The notes below the pieces were generated by a model. It saw only the letters and a list, made by a program, of their open reading frames with translations. It did not search any database and had not been told where the DNA came from. Shown piece by piece: positions 1-10,071 of a DNA stretch of 64,000 nt. Source of the stretch: Agarophyton chilense (taxonomy: Eukaryota > Rhodophyta > Florideophyceae > Gracilariales > Gracilariaceae). Both the position numbers and the translations under genes were made by a program. Each line of letters opens with the position of its first letter. Positions within the stretch are counted from its first letter, which is position 1. The stretch covers positions 620,001-684,000 of the forward strand of contig JARGXX010000022.1 of assembly GCA_030374765.1 (NCBI GenBank), written 5' to 3'.

Positions 1-1664
1 ATTCTCGCCTTTTTATATGGTTTCCCTGTGTAGTTTACTTTGGCTCCCGTGCCCAGCGACTCGTTTGGCCTACTTTGTAAGCTCTTTTCCTTTTTTCCAC
101 TCTCGTGACTGGCTATCCCTGATGCACCAATACTTTTGGACGTACTCTTTCCTCTCAAATCTCCCCCATTTTAATGCTGGTTTGTCTGTGGTTTACACCC
201 CTAATTCGTCTTTCATTCCTGTAGAAGCTCTATTTCTGTGCTACCATTTGGAGAAGAATATACTAAACGTGTTTGTGGTGTTTAGTCTTCAGACCTTGCA
301 TCACGAAGTGGTAACCCTACATAAAGTTAAATAATCCAGTCTTCGGTTGTTGGTCTCCAAGGTGGTCTCCACATTCGTGTCTTTGTTCTCGTTGAGATTG
401 GTTCCGACTTTTGTGGATTTTAAGCCCTTCTTCGAAGTATTCGGTTACCCGGATACCTGGGATATTGTATAATATGTCTAGACGGCTGTCGGATTCCGAC
501 CGCGCCCAGACTTGGAGCCGTTCCGTCTCCGACGTTACCCCTGCCGCAGGTGTCCGTTCGCCGAAGAGGCTTGTCAGCTGCCCCCACATATGATTAACTC
601 CAGAGGTTGGGACCAAGGTTCTTCGACGAGTCGAAATTCATGGCCGAAGAAGTCCAATGGTGAACCCATTTCTGGAGCTGAACTCGGTCCTGCCGAGAAA
701 AGACACGTCCCTGCAGATTCCGATACGCCTCAGGAGGGAGATTTTTTATTGAAAATGATGCGGACCTGCGGAAGCAGTTCTCTGAGATGCGCGAAGCTCA
801 GAATGCCCTCGTAGAGAAGTTTGAAATCCTTTGTGGCAGGTTTGATATCTTTTCTGTTAAGGATTTGTTCGAAGACCTCCGTATTTTACGTATAGATTTC
901 AATTTAATATTGTAATGCTTCGGTGGACCTGCTGTTTCCTTGAAGAGTATTGAAACCCGATTTGATCGTGTCAGTGCCAGTCTGCCGAAGTTAGAGCAAA
1001 CCATTGTGATGGCTGATAACGTCCCAGGGGAGCCGATAAATGTCTGGCAAAACGAGAGGCACGAGAAAAAGAATGAAAACAGGCGAAGGCGTAAGAAACA
1101 AAATAATTATAATTCCGATTCCTTGCATTTCTTCTGGTCTTCAAGGAACTCTCACCAGTCGAATGGGTCGACTTCGTCAGATCACACATCGGATGATGGT
1201 CATCGAAGGTACTCGATTCGTTCACAAAGGTCGGCTGCCACCAAAGGTGTAGTTTGTCCCCGTACTAAGTGAAGGAAGCACACTAATTGGAAAAAAACTG
1301 AATTGCACCAACCCTTTAGACAGAAAGATGGTGTCATAACGATATTACCAGCCGGAAAACTACTCCTTGGACGGTAAACTCCGAGGTACGGGTAAGGTGA
1401 AGAAATGAATAAAACGTATGCATCTTTTATGCCATAACCATTCTTTTTCTGGAGGCAACCCCATCTTGATGTTTTGTTTTTTTTCCTACTTTGTTACGGA
1501 AGCCGACATGATTGGTATAAAAGAAGGTCAAGTTTATATTGCGCTACCGTGTTTTCGCTATTAACTCGCTGAGTATCAGTACAGCTCGGTGAGAGGTCTG
1601 TCTTGAACCTCCAGATGACAAGTGACGTGCAGGATAGAACCCGTGTAATATCTCTTGATGTTCT

Positions 1665-1865
1665 ATGCCACTAATCAATCGATTCAGTCAGTCGGCTGTT
1701 ATCGCTTTTCGAGGAACCTACCAGAAGCCAGGGGAAACAAAAACTGAGTTCCCGGTATGCCTGGGCAAGGCTTTTCACCGTTGTGGTAATGTGTACTCCG
1801 CTAGAGACAGCACTAACGTGTACATAGATGGGTTGGATCCCGCAATTCGTACTAAGGTGGCCTGA
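1665..1865 (+). pseudogene. gag core fragment of relic A
   Basis: The 66-codon open stretch ends with a segment (YIDGLDPAIRTKVA) that resembles the conserved end of many gypsy capsid domains, where a short 'FIDGL.PAIR' phrase follows the capsid helices. The preceding residues (FRGTYQKPGETKTEF) fit the usual 'F...YQ..GES..EF' region of gag. The frame closes at a TGA at 1863-1865 and similar text continues in another frame. This is a fragment with no plausible start of its own. Confidence 0.5.
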
Positions 1866-2793
1866 TACCGATAATGCGAAGAATAAATACGTGTTTGGGG
1901 TTATTACAAACCACGCAAGCAAAAGGCGATGCTCTATGAGCTATTTTATATAGTCAAAAGCCACGTTTCGCAAAAAAGTTCATGATGCAAACGATTTAGC
2001 CATTCTTATCGCTGATTGCAATTGGGCATATACAAAAGGATTTCGACAACGTCAAATTCGCTTGCAGCAATACCCTGTCGGTTCGGATAACAGACCTTCC
2101 TTTCGCTACGGATTTTTCTTATATCACGCATCAGGAACAAACTCTACTTTACGCGGATCCACCCCGTGTCCAAAGACTGGTAATCTTTCTGCAAACTCGA
2201 TTACACGAACGAGTTGTCCTGGATGGAGTAATAACCGCCCTTCGGAGAAGTTTACGGATGGTTGTTCCGGTTTGTCATCCCCACGCCCTGGACTCATGCC
2301 ACATATGTTGTGAACACAGTCATCTTTTCCGGTCTGTATACTCACATTGAGAGAATATGCCGTTTTGATCGGAACTTATTCAAAATTCCTCACTCAGGAG
2401 AAGCACATCATCCTCATGGCTTTCGTATCTCCGTTAGCAAACACACTATTTACGGAATATTTCGTATATGAACCCGCGGAATGTGGTTTTTAACCCTTTA
2501 AATCCAACTATAGAACCCGCCCTAGTCATAGAGAAGACGCTGATTTCACCCTCAAACCAATGGTTCAGAAATCTGAGCCCTCACCCCAGGCAGGTACAGG
2601 CGTAAAAATTTGGAATGCAGGATTCTCCCCTTTGGGATCGGCGTTCCCGATGGTGATGCCGTCGACGCCCGAGACATTCCTGATTTCCTCCCCTGTCAAA
2701 AGCCTTAGGAGGAAGCAGGCCGTCTCAGACTTGGACTCGAAACACGTTGGTGTTCTGCGTCTACAGTAGAAAAGAAGTAAAATTAAACGATTC

Positions 2794-3838
2794 TTGGTTA
2801 TAGGCATGGAAATAGCCAAGAGCAATGACAAGGGGTATGATGATCTTGGATTATCTACCCAATTTATGGTGCGAGTTCCCTCAGTGTTGGATACATTTGT
2901 TGGCCCAAACTTCATCGTGGAACCGATTTTGCCTCAGCTCTTGCGGTCTAAGATTCGCCTTTACGTAGTACCCAATGTTGCAGACGCGAATAAAAACCCG
3001 TATTCAAAGCTGGTAATTATAGATCATGTCGTCTTCTTGGCCTCTTTCATGGTGAAGTTTGGTTTCATCGAAGGGCGAGAACTGGCTGCTCCGGTAACAC
3101 TGGGATGTGACTGTTGTGATAGAATCCTTAACGCAATAAGGCCCCGCTTAATGCGTGAGCAAATGGAAGACTTTTCGTAGGTTCCGATCGTTCTTGGCCC
3201 GCTAAGGCGAGTTTCGAAGAAGCTCGTAGCCTTATCTACGTCGCAGCAGGCTTTAAACGCTTTGCAGAAATCTACAAAGCTTCGCGTGGCCGTTTCGATA
3301 TGAATTACACCTGAGTCCAAGGCCTGGGTTTCTGTCAACTCCCATCAAAGCAGAATTCGGGCTATTCAACCCGTTCCATCCTTATGAGATAAATATCAAT
3401 TCGTCGTAGCACATAGCGTTGCACAGAGTGAGCTGGACAACCATTTCATGATTCCGGTTTCTAATCTGAGCGCCACACCAGAATTACTGGTGCCGAACCA
3501 AGTTATTGGGTTGTTAATGACTCACACCACCTCAGGGGTCACCAATAATTTGACTGCAGCTAATGTACTCAACCTCTTTCAATCTGATCAAATTGAACGA
3601 GGTTGAGTAAATCAGCGTCCTCGCCCTTCTCTTGCAGAAAGGGAGGACACGGCAACTATATCACCTTATAATCTGTATCCAAGACTTGCCGAAGCAGAAA
3701 AAAACTCGGTTTCAACGAGATATGCTCGCATAAAATCCTTGACAAAACTCGAAAAACTAGATTTCCACTATGTGCTGGAAACCAAAAGTGAACATCTCCG
3801 TGAAATCTTACGAAAACTTACACCAATATAGACCCAAA
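2794..3838 (+). pseudogene. Protease and pre-RT linker of relic A
   Basis: One frame stays nearly open from 2794 to 3838, broken by stops at 3178, 3301, 3388 and 3604. It begins with a retropepsin-like domain: the active-site DTGA position reads DTFV (2890-2901), followed by GPNFIV, and the domain closes with LGCDCCDRILNAIRPR, the phrase that ends many gypsy proteases. Past the first stop the frame continues with the protease-to-RT linker, in which residues such as NHFMIPVSNLSATPELLVPN match the typical 'F.V.V.N....P..L.KNQ' segment. The lost catalytic glycine and the stops show it is dead. The RT that should follow is absent. Confidence 0.6.
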
Positions 3839-4315
3839 TAATGTCGTCAAAGACCAGCTGGTCACTGACGACTCAAATACCAAAAGCGGAATGAATTTGT
3901 TTCCAAGTGAAGTGAAAATCTTTACAAGAGCACATCTCACTTTAATGCTCCCCTGCTAGATAAAATAAACACACATTCCCGACAATCGGCAGAAACCAAC
4001 ATTGAGACTTCGGAAAAGAACATTGGAAGCGGTACCGTAACTCTGAAGTTTTTGAACCCACCATCAACGCTTCCATGCGAGCCCTCACATGAGAAGACGA
4101 AACAAGCCACAACTCAAAGTGCTCTCCCTCCTTAGTTGGAACGCGTACGTGACTGTACAGCCCTATCTCGAGATGTGTGGCAATCGTCGCGAAAGGCGGT
4201 GAACTCCCAGGTGTAAGGCGCATACTGCCAGAAAGGCCTCCATCGTCAATTTCTACATCGTCAGGACGGAAACTAGCACTTTAATTGGTGAAGCGCAACA
4301 CAGAAACCATCGAGA

Positions 4316-4642
4316 ATGGATTATGCGTCACAAACACAGCCCAGCTGTAAGATCTACGATCAGAAATTCGATATCAAATACACTGCGAAACATTCATACA
4401 ATTCGAATGGTTACATGCAGTACCTTGGCCGTTGGTACGATTATGGTCTGGAGGCTAACTCAGATAGACCGATCGAACAATACCCACGTTTGAACGTGGT
4501 TTCATTTCACAGCAGAACGCGAACAGGGGTTTGTGCAACGATCGTTCACGCCAACGTGGGACAGTGGAACCACCGTCGTCGAAGAGTAGGACGAGAAGTA
4601 AATAGGAAAGAAGATCGAAGTATATTTTCAAGGTTGGAATAA
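4316..4642 (+). pseudogene. Chromodomain remnant (integrase C-terminus) of relic A
   Basis: Within this 108-codon frame, YLGRWYDYGLEANSDRPIEQ matches the chromodomain core 'YLVKW.GYG.E.NTWEP.E.L', and the helix after it (VVSFHSRTRTG) matches the closing '..F..R...G'. The Trp of the usual TWEP is lost (SDRP). Chromodomains at the integrase C-terminus mark the chromovirus branch of Ty3/gypsy, where they steer integration to particular chromatin. Only the tail of the integrase survives here. Confidence 0.55.
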
Positions 4643-5600
4643 TATTCAAGAAGAATGCACAAGCAACTTGGTATTTACTAGAATATATCTGTATCGGACC
4701 AAGATGTCGGAAACAACCATACCCTGGGAAACTGCACCCTCCTTTAGGGATCATAACCTCCTTATGGGTTAGGATGGAGACCACCTGAGTGGTTGCCTTG
4801 AAGGCAGTAAATGGAAGCCTCGCGCATCCCTCCAACGTCACCACTGGCAGTGCTGGGTACTATCTACACCTCGTGGAGGAAATAAAAGATAACACTCGCC
4901 TGACCCGCCGCGGCGGCACTTGCACCGCCTGAAACTGTTTCACCCCAACCCGGAACGCCTACTTTCCGCAAAGCAGGTTCATCACCAACTTTAATGGGAG
5001 AAGCAGCCCCCACAAGGGTTTTCAAGTATTTAAATAGCGCAACAGGGTTATCTGTGTTGATTGGCTCACTCATCACTTGGGATTTTACTGCCTCATTCAA
5101 CGCCACCTCATCGTCGGGTTCATTATCAAACATCAGGTCCTCACCTTAGTAGACGTTCTAATAATCGTTCGCGTCCGCGGAACCGTTTGAATGTCTTTAG
5201 GAGATATACTGAGGGACGAATCGAAATGTTTGAGATTCCTCCGAAGAGACCTCATGTACTTCCCAGCGGTTGAAATACATGTAGTCATCGGCGAGAGGAG
5301 TTCGACGTCCTGCAGACAGTACTGGATGGTAAATTTTGATTAGAGTGTTGTGACACACTAGTTTTCATGGTACTGAACGACTGAAATCCTACGTCAAACC
5401 ACAAGAATTTTATCGTCAGTATAGAGACTAGAGTACTAGAATTCTATTGGTTCCGTAACACGGTTTTCTTTGAAATTATTTGTACGACACCTCCAAAAGT
5501 AATCATTTCATAAATGTGAAAAGTAGAACCGTAAGAAAACAAAGTCGCCGAGCTGCAGAAATTATGAAGGAAACGTTGGATCTATTCCTACTGCACCAAT
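4643..5600. other. No recognisable gene
   Basis: Short open stretches exist on both strands (for example 4864-5133 on the - strand, Ala/Gly-rich at its end), but none shows a known domain, a supporting neighbour or a convincing start. It may be decayed transposon tail sequence. Confidence 0.4.
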
Positions 5601-8577
5601 AAAATGCGGTGGCGCGCTGCATTTTATAGTGGTACGCAAATGTTCAAAAATTGACCCGCTGCCGAGAAAGTAGTGAAACAGCAACTGACGTGTGGTGGTT
5701 TGGTGAAGGGAAAATTATGAGACGCTGCTCCGAAATGTCGAAGGTGCACTGGAATACAATTGTGTGATAAGTTGACATAATTGGTTCGAGATACGCGAAG
5801 ACTGGTGCGATGATTCGAGTTGACTGCCCCTTGCAAACACAAGTAGTGGTGCGCAAGGAAATGCAATGGTGTGGTATTTCGGAAAAGAACTCTCCCCACG
5901 GCATGATTTTAGTCGTGAGGCGTATTCACTTTAAGCAAGTCTTTGAAGGTTATGCCCACCATCTCTAAAAAGATTTCCGACCAGTTCAGCCAAAGTAAAA
6001 AGTTTGGAGTGGTGTGGACGCACAGTTCAAGAGCTCGATAGGTGTTCGGCTTTTCTAAAACCTTTGTGCTCTCTGCACGAGTGCGGTAAATAGTGGCCGC
6101 CGTTTTTGAGTACCGTTTCGTGGCTCTCTTCACCTCCCCCTGAAACCGTAGCGCACCCGCGCAGTCCGTGTAATGCATGTTAGGCACATCATAAGTCTCC
6201 TTCGCTGGCCATCGGTATACTCAGGCTACTAAATCTGTCGAAAGGCTTTGTAGCGAGAAAACAGATTCCCCAATTTCCTCGCATGACTGCTCAAACACAG
6301 GAGTTGATCAGAATACATAGCGATCCAAACATCGTCATTCTCAAGAGTACCTTGTACTTGCCCAATTTTTCCATTGCAGAATATCACCCTGAACAGGAAG
6401 ACCATTCCCTGTAGTAGCGCTGAGAATCTGCAGTTCCACTGCAGCTCGATCATCGTTCGATGCCAACTTCTCGAAACTCATCTTGAAGAGGTTCCTTGTG
6501 AGACCTGTGAAGAGGGGGTCAGAAACCACATCCGCGCTCTGACTAGAAGCAAAAGCTGGGAAAAGCACAGGATTTTTATTTTCTGTAAGAGACGGACTCC
6601 GTGCAAAACGCAGCTTCTCACACAACTTTAAAAACGGTAGAGTGCTCGCGCTCTAGTGTATAGCGCATCGAAATCCAAGTCTTCTCAAGATGGCACTGCC
6701 CGGCTGGGGCTCTCCTGTGACACGTAGCCTCTCTTCGAAGCGAACTTATCCCTGTCTCATTGATTGAATCTAAATGTTATACATCATCTTCTGTTCGATG
6801 TCACCTTTCCTTCTTTTCATAGCGCACAACGTGCAAAAAGCGTCCACCGTGTGAACCTTAACATCAGCAGTTGCAGCAATAGCGTTGTATTCTTCTAAGA
6901 TTGCCGCGGAATCCATGAGAATTCTCACTCGGCGTCTGTACGGGTCCAGTCATTGTACTCTATTCACAACACCGTTCACCATATCACTCAATAAGAGATC
7001 CAAGGCTTGCGTAACATTTTGCGCGTGCGGTTAAAGCATAAGAACGCGGGCGGCCGCAGCAGATCTTCCCACCTTCGATGATAGAACGAGCTGCATAATG
7101 TAGCATCCCCCCACAAAAGGGGAATTGGAAAGAGATTTGTGTTGCTTGAAGCCGTCGGCATGTAAAGCTATCAGATACACCAAATATTTCTCTTTGTTCT
7201 TAAGATATCCCAAGCTCGTCCTTTTACTGCGCATTGGCTTTCCCAGAAAAGAATTAATCCCCAACCTTCACCTCGGAAGCCTTACCACGTCTGCGGCCAC
7301 AATCGGAGGGAATTTTACTCTCTCTCTTCCGGGGCGTCGCACCGAGACTTCAATCAAATCAGCCGTTCGGTAGATTTTCCTCATCCAAGGCGAACTACAG
7401 GTGAGACGAGAATGCAGACAGTCTCCGTAGGCTTACTGCCGCCCTCCGGCCGGAAAACACACACACATCGCTGGGCAGTAGCTCCATGTTTGCCGGTTCT
7501 CCTGATGTGATAATGGTGCCGTATGTGCTCCCCAAAACCCTCTTACTGCGCGAAGAAAAGGGAAACTCACGACTTTACTCCCTACAACTTTCCTTCCTAG
7601 CGTAGCTGTTAAAGACGAATGAGTTGCTCTTTTCAGAGATTTGTCCACACCCTTCTCCTCCGAGGACCACTTACCGAATCGGCGGGTATTTTAATCTGCG
7701 TGCAAGAAGACGAAGCGACAAAGAAAACACTTCCTAAAGTAACAGAACCCAATGATTTCGGAGTTCAGGTCGGTTTGTGGAACTCTTCTTGAACGATCCA
7801 CCTCCTTCATGATACATCACCGCCAAGAGAACCGAAAAATCACGACAGAGAGATGCATGGGACACTCACGCGGTCTCCTGAGGCAGCCGCACAGACTGCA
7901 TCGTTGTAAGTAACGCACAGCGTGATATTTATTTCAATGGCGTCCGCACGATGATATAAGATAGAAGAACTCTCAATACTGATGATTCTTGCACTTCTCC
8001 TTCTCAGCTTTTTGAAGAAATCTGTATGAAATGGGTACCGGACAATGTCCGGCTGCGCTCATTCTAATGGAAAGATGGGTTTGACGCAGCTGCCCAAGTC
8101 AGTGCTCGCGTAACTTGCCGGGGGGACGCTTCTTCAAAATTGTGCACTACGAAGTCCACACGATAAGCTGCGAACAAGCCGTATGCTGTTCTGCGGAAAG
8201 CATCTCTCCATCAGTAGCGCAGCCATCGGTGTTCGGATTTTCTTTTACGTGCATAACCGAACGCACTCGTTTGCTGCCTTGTAAGTTCCCTCTAATGTCG
8301 CCTACTACAACACAGTGAACCCGATGCTCCCAACAACAGACACATACCCAAAAACTCGCTTCCATAACATCACAGCTTGCATTTTCTTGTACAAAGTTGC
8401 CAACGCCATCCCGCCCTCAATTTCTTCTTCGCTTCTCGATTCTTGTTGATAGATTTTATCATCATTGGTTTCAACTGGCAGCAACTCAATGTCCTCAAAC
8501 AACATAGAACCGTCTTCCTCCCCGGCGGGTTCCAGTAGTTTTCCTTTGCGCAGTACTTTCCACTCTACTTTGAACAT
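5600..8577 (-). pseudogene. Long decayed reading frame, family unknown
   Basis: On the - strand a series of frames forms what reads as one protein of roughly 900-1,000 residues. From 7264 down to about 6341 there are few stops in the best frame: KEKYLVYLIALHADGFKQHK, then 'DPYRRRVRILMDSAAILEEY' and a Cys pair (FCTLCAMKRRKGD) at about 6825-6960, then a stretch ending near 6341. A frameshift there leads into 6229-6453. Further pieces lie upstream (8305-8577, acidic then hydrophobic) and downstream (5624-5904, reading HHCISLRTTTCVCKGQS). The layout of a conserved aspartate-rich region followed by a CxxC segment loosely recalls large CACTA/TNP2-like or related transposases, but I cannot name the family and treat this as unidentified. 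Confidence 0.42.
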
Positions 8578-9669
8578 CTTTTATCTGCAATGGTTGGTGA
8601 AGAACGAAGTGAAATGCCCGAACACCGACCGCTTCCTATGAGTGTCGCATTCGTTTTCCATTTTCTTTCTCAAACGCAATTTCTTCCGTCAAGCGCTTTT
8701 TTCTTGGGTCTAGCTCAAGTTTATTTTTTTCCTGCGACCGCGGAGTGAGTTTGGAAAGTTCACGATGTCCTTCATAGTTGCTGAAGAAAGGTTCATGGAA
8801 CGGAGTCCAGCTTCACTTATCTAGCCTTCTTCGCGCGTCGTCTGCAATCTTTGGGCACGCTTCAAGGAAAGAACGATTGGGATGATGATTGTCCTTGTTA
8901 CAAGCATTTGATGGATTTGTGAAAGTTTTTCTTGGGAGTGAAGGGTCGGCAAAAAGCTGTTTACATCTGAAGTGAGCGACCGTGTGTCTGGGTACAAATT
9001 GAAAGGAGCGGCCGCGCTTCAGGGTAGAATTTGAAATGCGCGACTGTTCTTCATGACCGCAGTCTCAGGCTGCCCGCCGTGGATGTCCGCCAAGTTGAAA
9101 TATTAGCGATCGAACAAGTCTATAGGTGTACAGATGTGTGTAATGCATGCATTCCGGTACGTTTCACTCGTCATTGTGTACGTGTATACCACGCATACCG
9201 AGCCCAACAAGCCAACTGAGCGCCTGTACCGGTCGGTGTTTTTGAAATTGCTGAAATCCATGACTACTACGGCGGCCACGACGGAGAATATCACATACCT
9301 GTGGTACTGACGGCGTGCAACACGATGGGCGGGTGTACGCCCGGGGTAATCCGAGGTGTAATCGTGAAATTCGAAGCAGCGCCTCTTGGCGTGCTTCGCG
9401 GTTAGATCTCGCGTAGGGTTTCCTTACGAGAATCTTGCATGCAGTTTACGGATCGATCAAGGGGCAGCATGTGTCGAACAACTATTAATGTGCATATTCT
9501 GAAGATTCTCCTGCCTTCGCGCGTGCATCGCCGCCGCCTTGTATCACAAAAATAGGTATTTTTTTATAACTTTAAAACAGTTTGCGCCGTGTGCGTCCCG
9601 TTTCGTACACGCGAAAGTTTCCTGAAGCTTGTGCTCCTCCGCCGGTGACGTTTCGGTTAAAACCCCTCA
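8578..9669. other. No recognisable gene upstream of the copia insertion
   Basis: About 1.1 kb with only short open stretches on either strand, none with a recognisable domain. It ends at the 5-bp target duplication of the copia element. Confidence 0.4.
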
Positions 9670-9674
9670 CGCCT
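9670..9674. repeat. Target site duplication, left copy (CGCCT)
   Basis: CGCCT sits directly before the left LTR and is repeated directly after the right LTR at 15139-15143, as expected for a 5-bp staggered integration. Confidence 0.9.
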
Positions 9675-9814
9675 TGAAAGGATCGCAGAGGAACGCCGGC
9701 TTGACTCGAGACGAGTCGGGCAGTGCAAACCGCCGGCCGCGGCTTTATTGTGCGTGCGGTGCTCAGTGGGTGGCCACTGTGCACTGCACTCAACTACTGT
9801 AATTACCGCTATCA
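9675..9814 (-). repeat. Copia 3' LTR (element sense is -)
   Basis: This is the 140-bp direct repeat of 14999-15138. Read on the - strand it starts TGATAGCGG and ends CCTTTCA. It carries AATAAA (as tttatt at 9744-9749), a likely polyadenylation signal. It directly adjoins the purine-rich tract at 9815-9823. Confidence 0.92.
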
Positions 9815-9823
9815 CCGTCCCTC
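9815..9823 (-). other. Probable polypurine tract of the copia element
   Basis: On the - strand the bases just before the 3' LTR read gagggacgg. A purine-rich tract at this position primes plus-strand DNA synthesis in LTR retrotransposons. It is short and contains one pyrimidine, so the call rests mainly on position. Confidence 0.55.
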
Positions 9824-10071
9824 GCAAACATGCTATCAAGCAATGTCTTGCGTATGAGCTAATCTAAGAACTTGAACGTAGTGACTATCGTTAAAAACCT
9901 TTTGCTACGATAACAACCCTGTGGGAGAAAACTCGTAAGCTAAGGAAAAGGTATAGCACTCTTTCAACCACAGTCGATCACACTTGAACATTTCAACTCC
10001 TGCAAACATTAGAAGAAACCCAAGACATCCAAAACAAGAAAGACGCAAAGGTTAGTAAAATTATTTTGTTC

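Larger units (their letters stand above)
740..4642 (+). mobile_element. Degraded Ty3/gypsy-like retroelement (relic A)
   Basis: Pieces of a gypsy-type polyprotein appear in order on the + strand in shifting frames: a charged, coiled-coil-like N-terminal gag stretch near 740-1272, a gag core at 1665-1865, a protease and pre-RT linker at 2794-3838, and a chromodomain at 4316-4642. Many stops and frameshifts separate them. Only about 0.5 kb lies between the pre-RT linker and the chromodomain, so the reverse transcriptase, RNase H and integrase core (normally about 2.5 kb) have been deleted. I could not find LTRs. Family assignment rests on motif order and resemblance, not on a database search. 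Confidence 0.62.
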
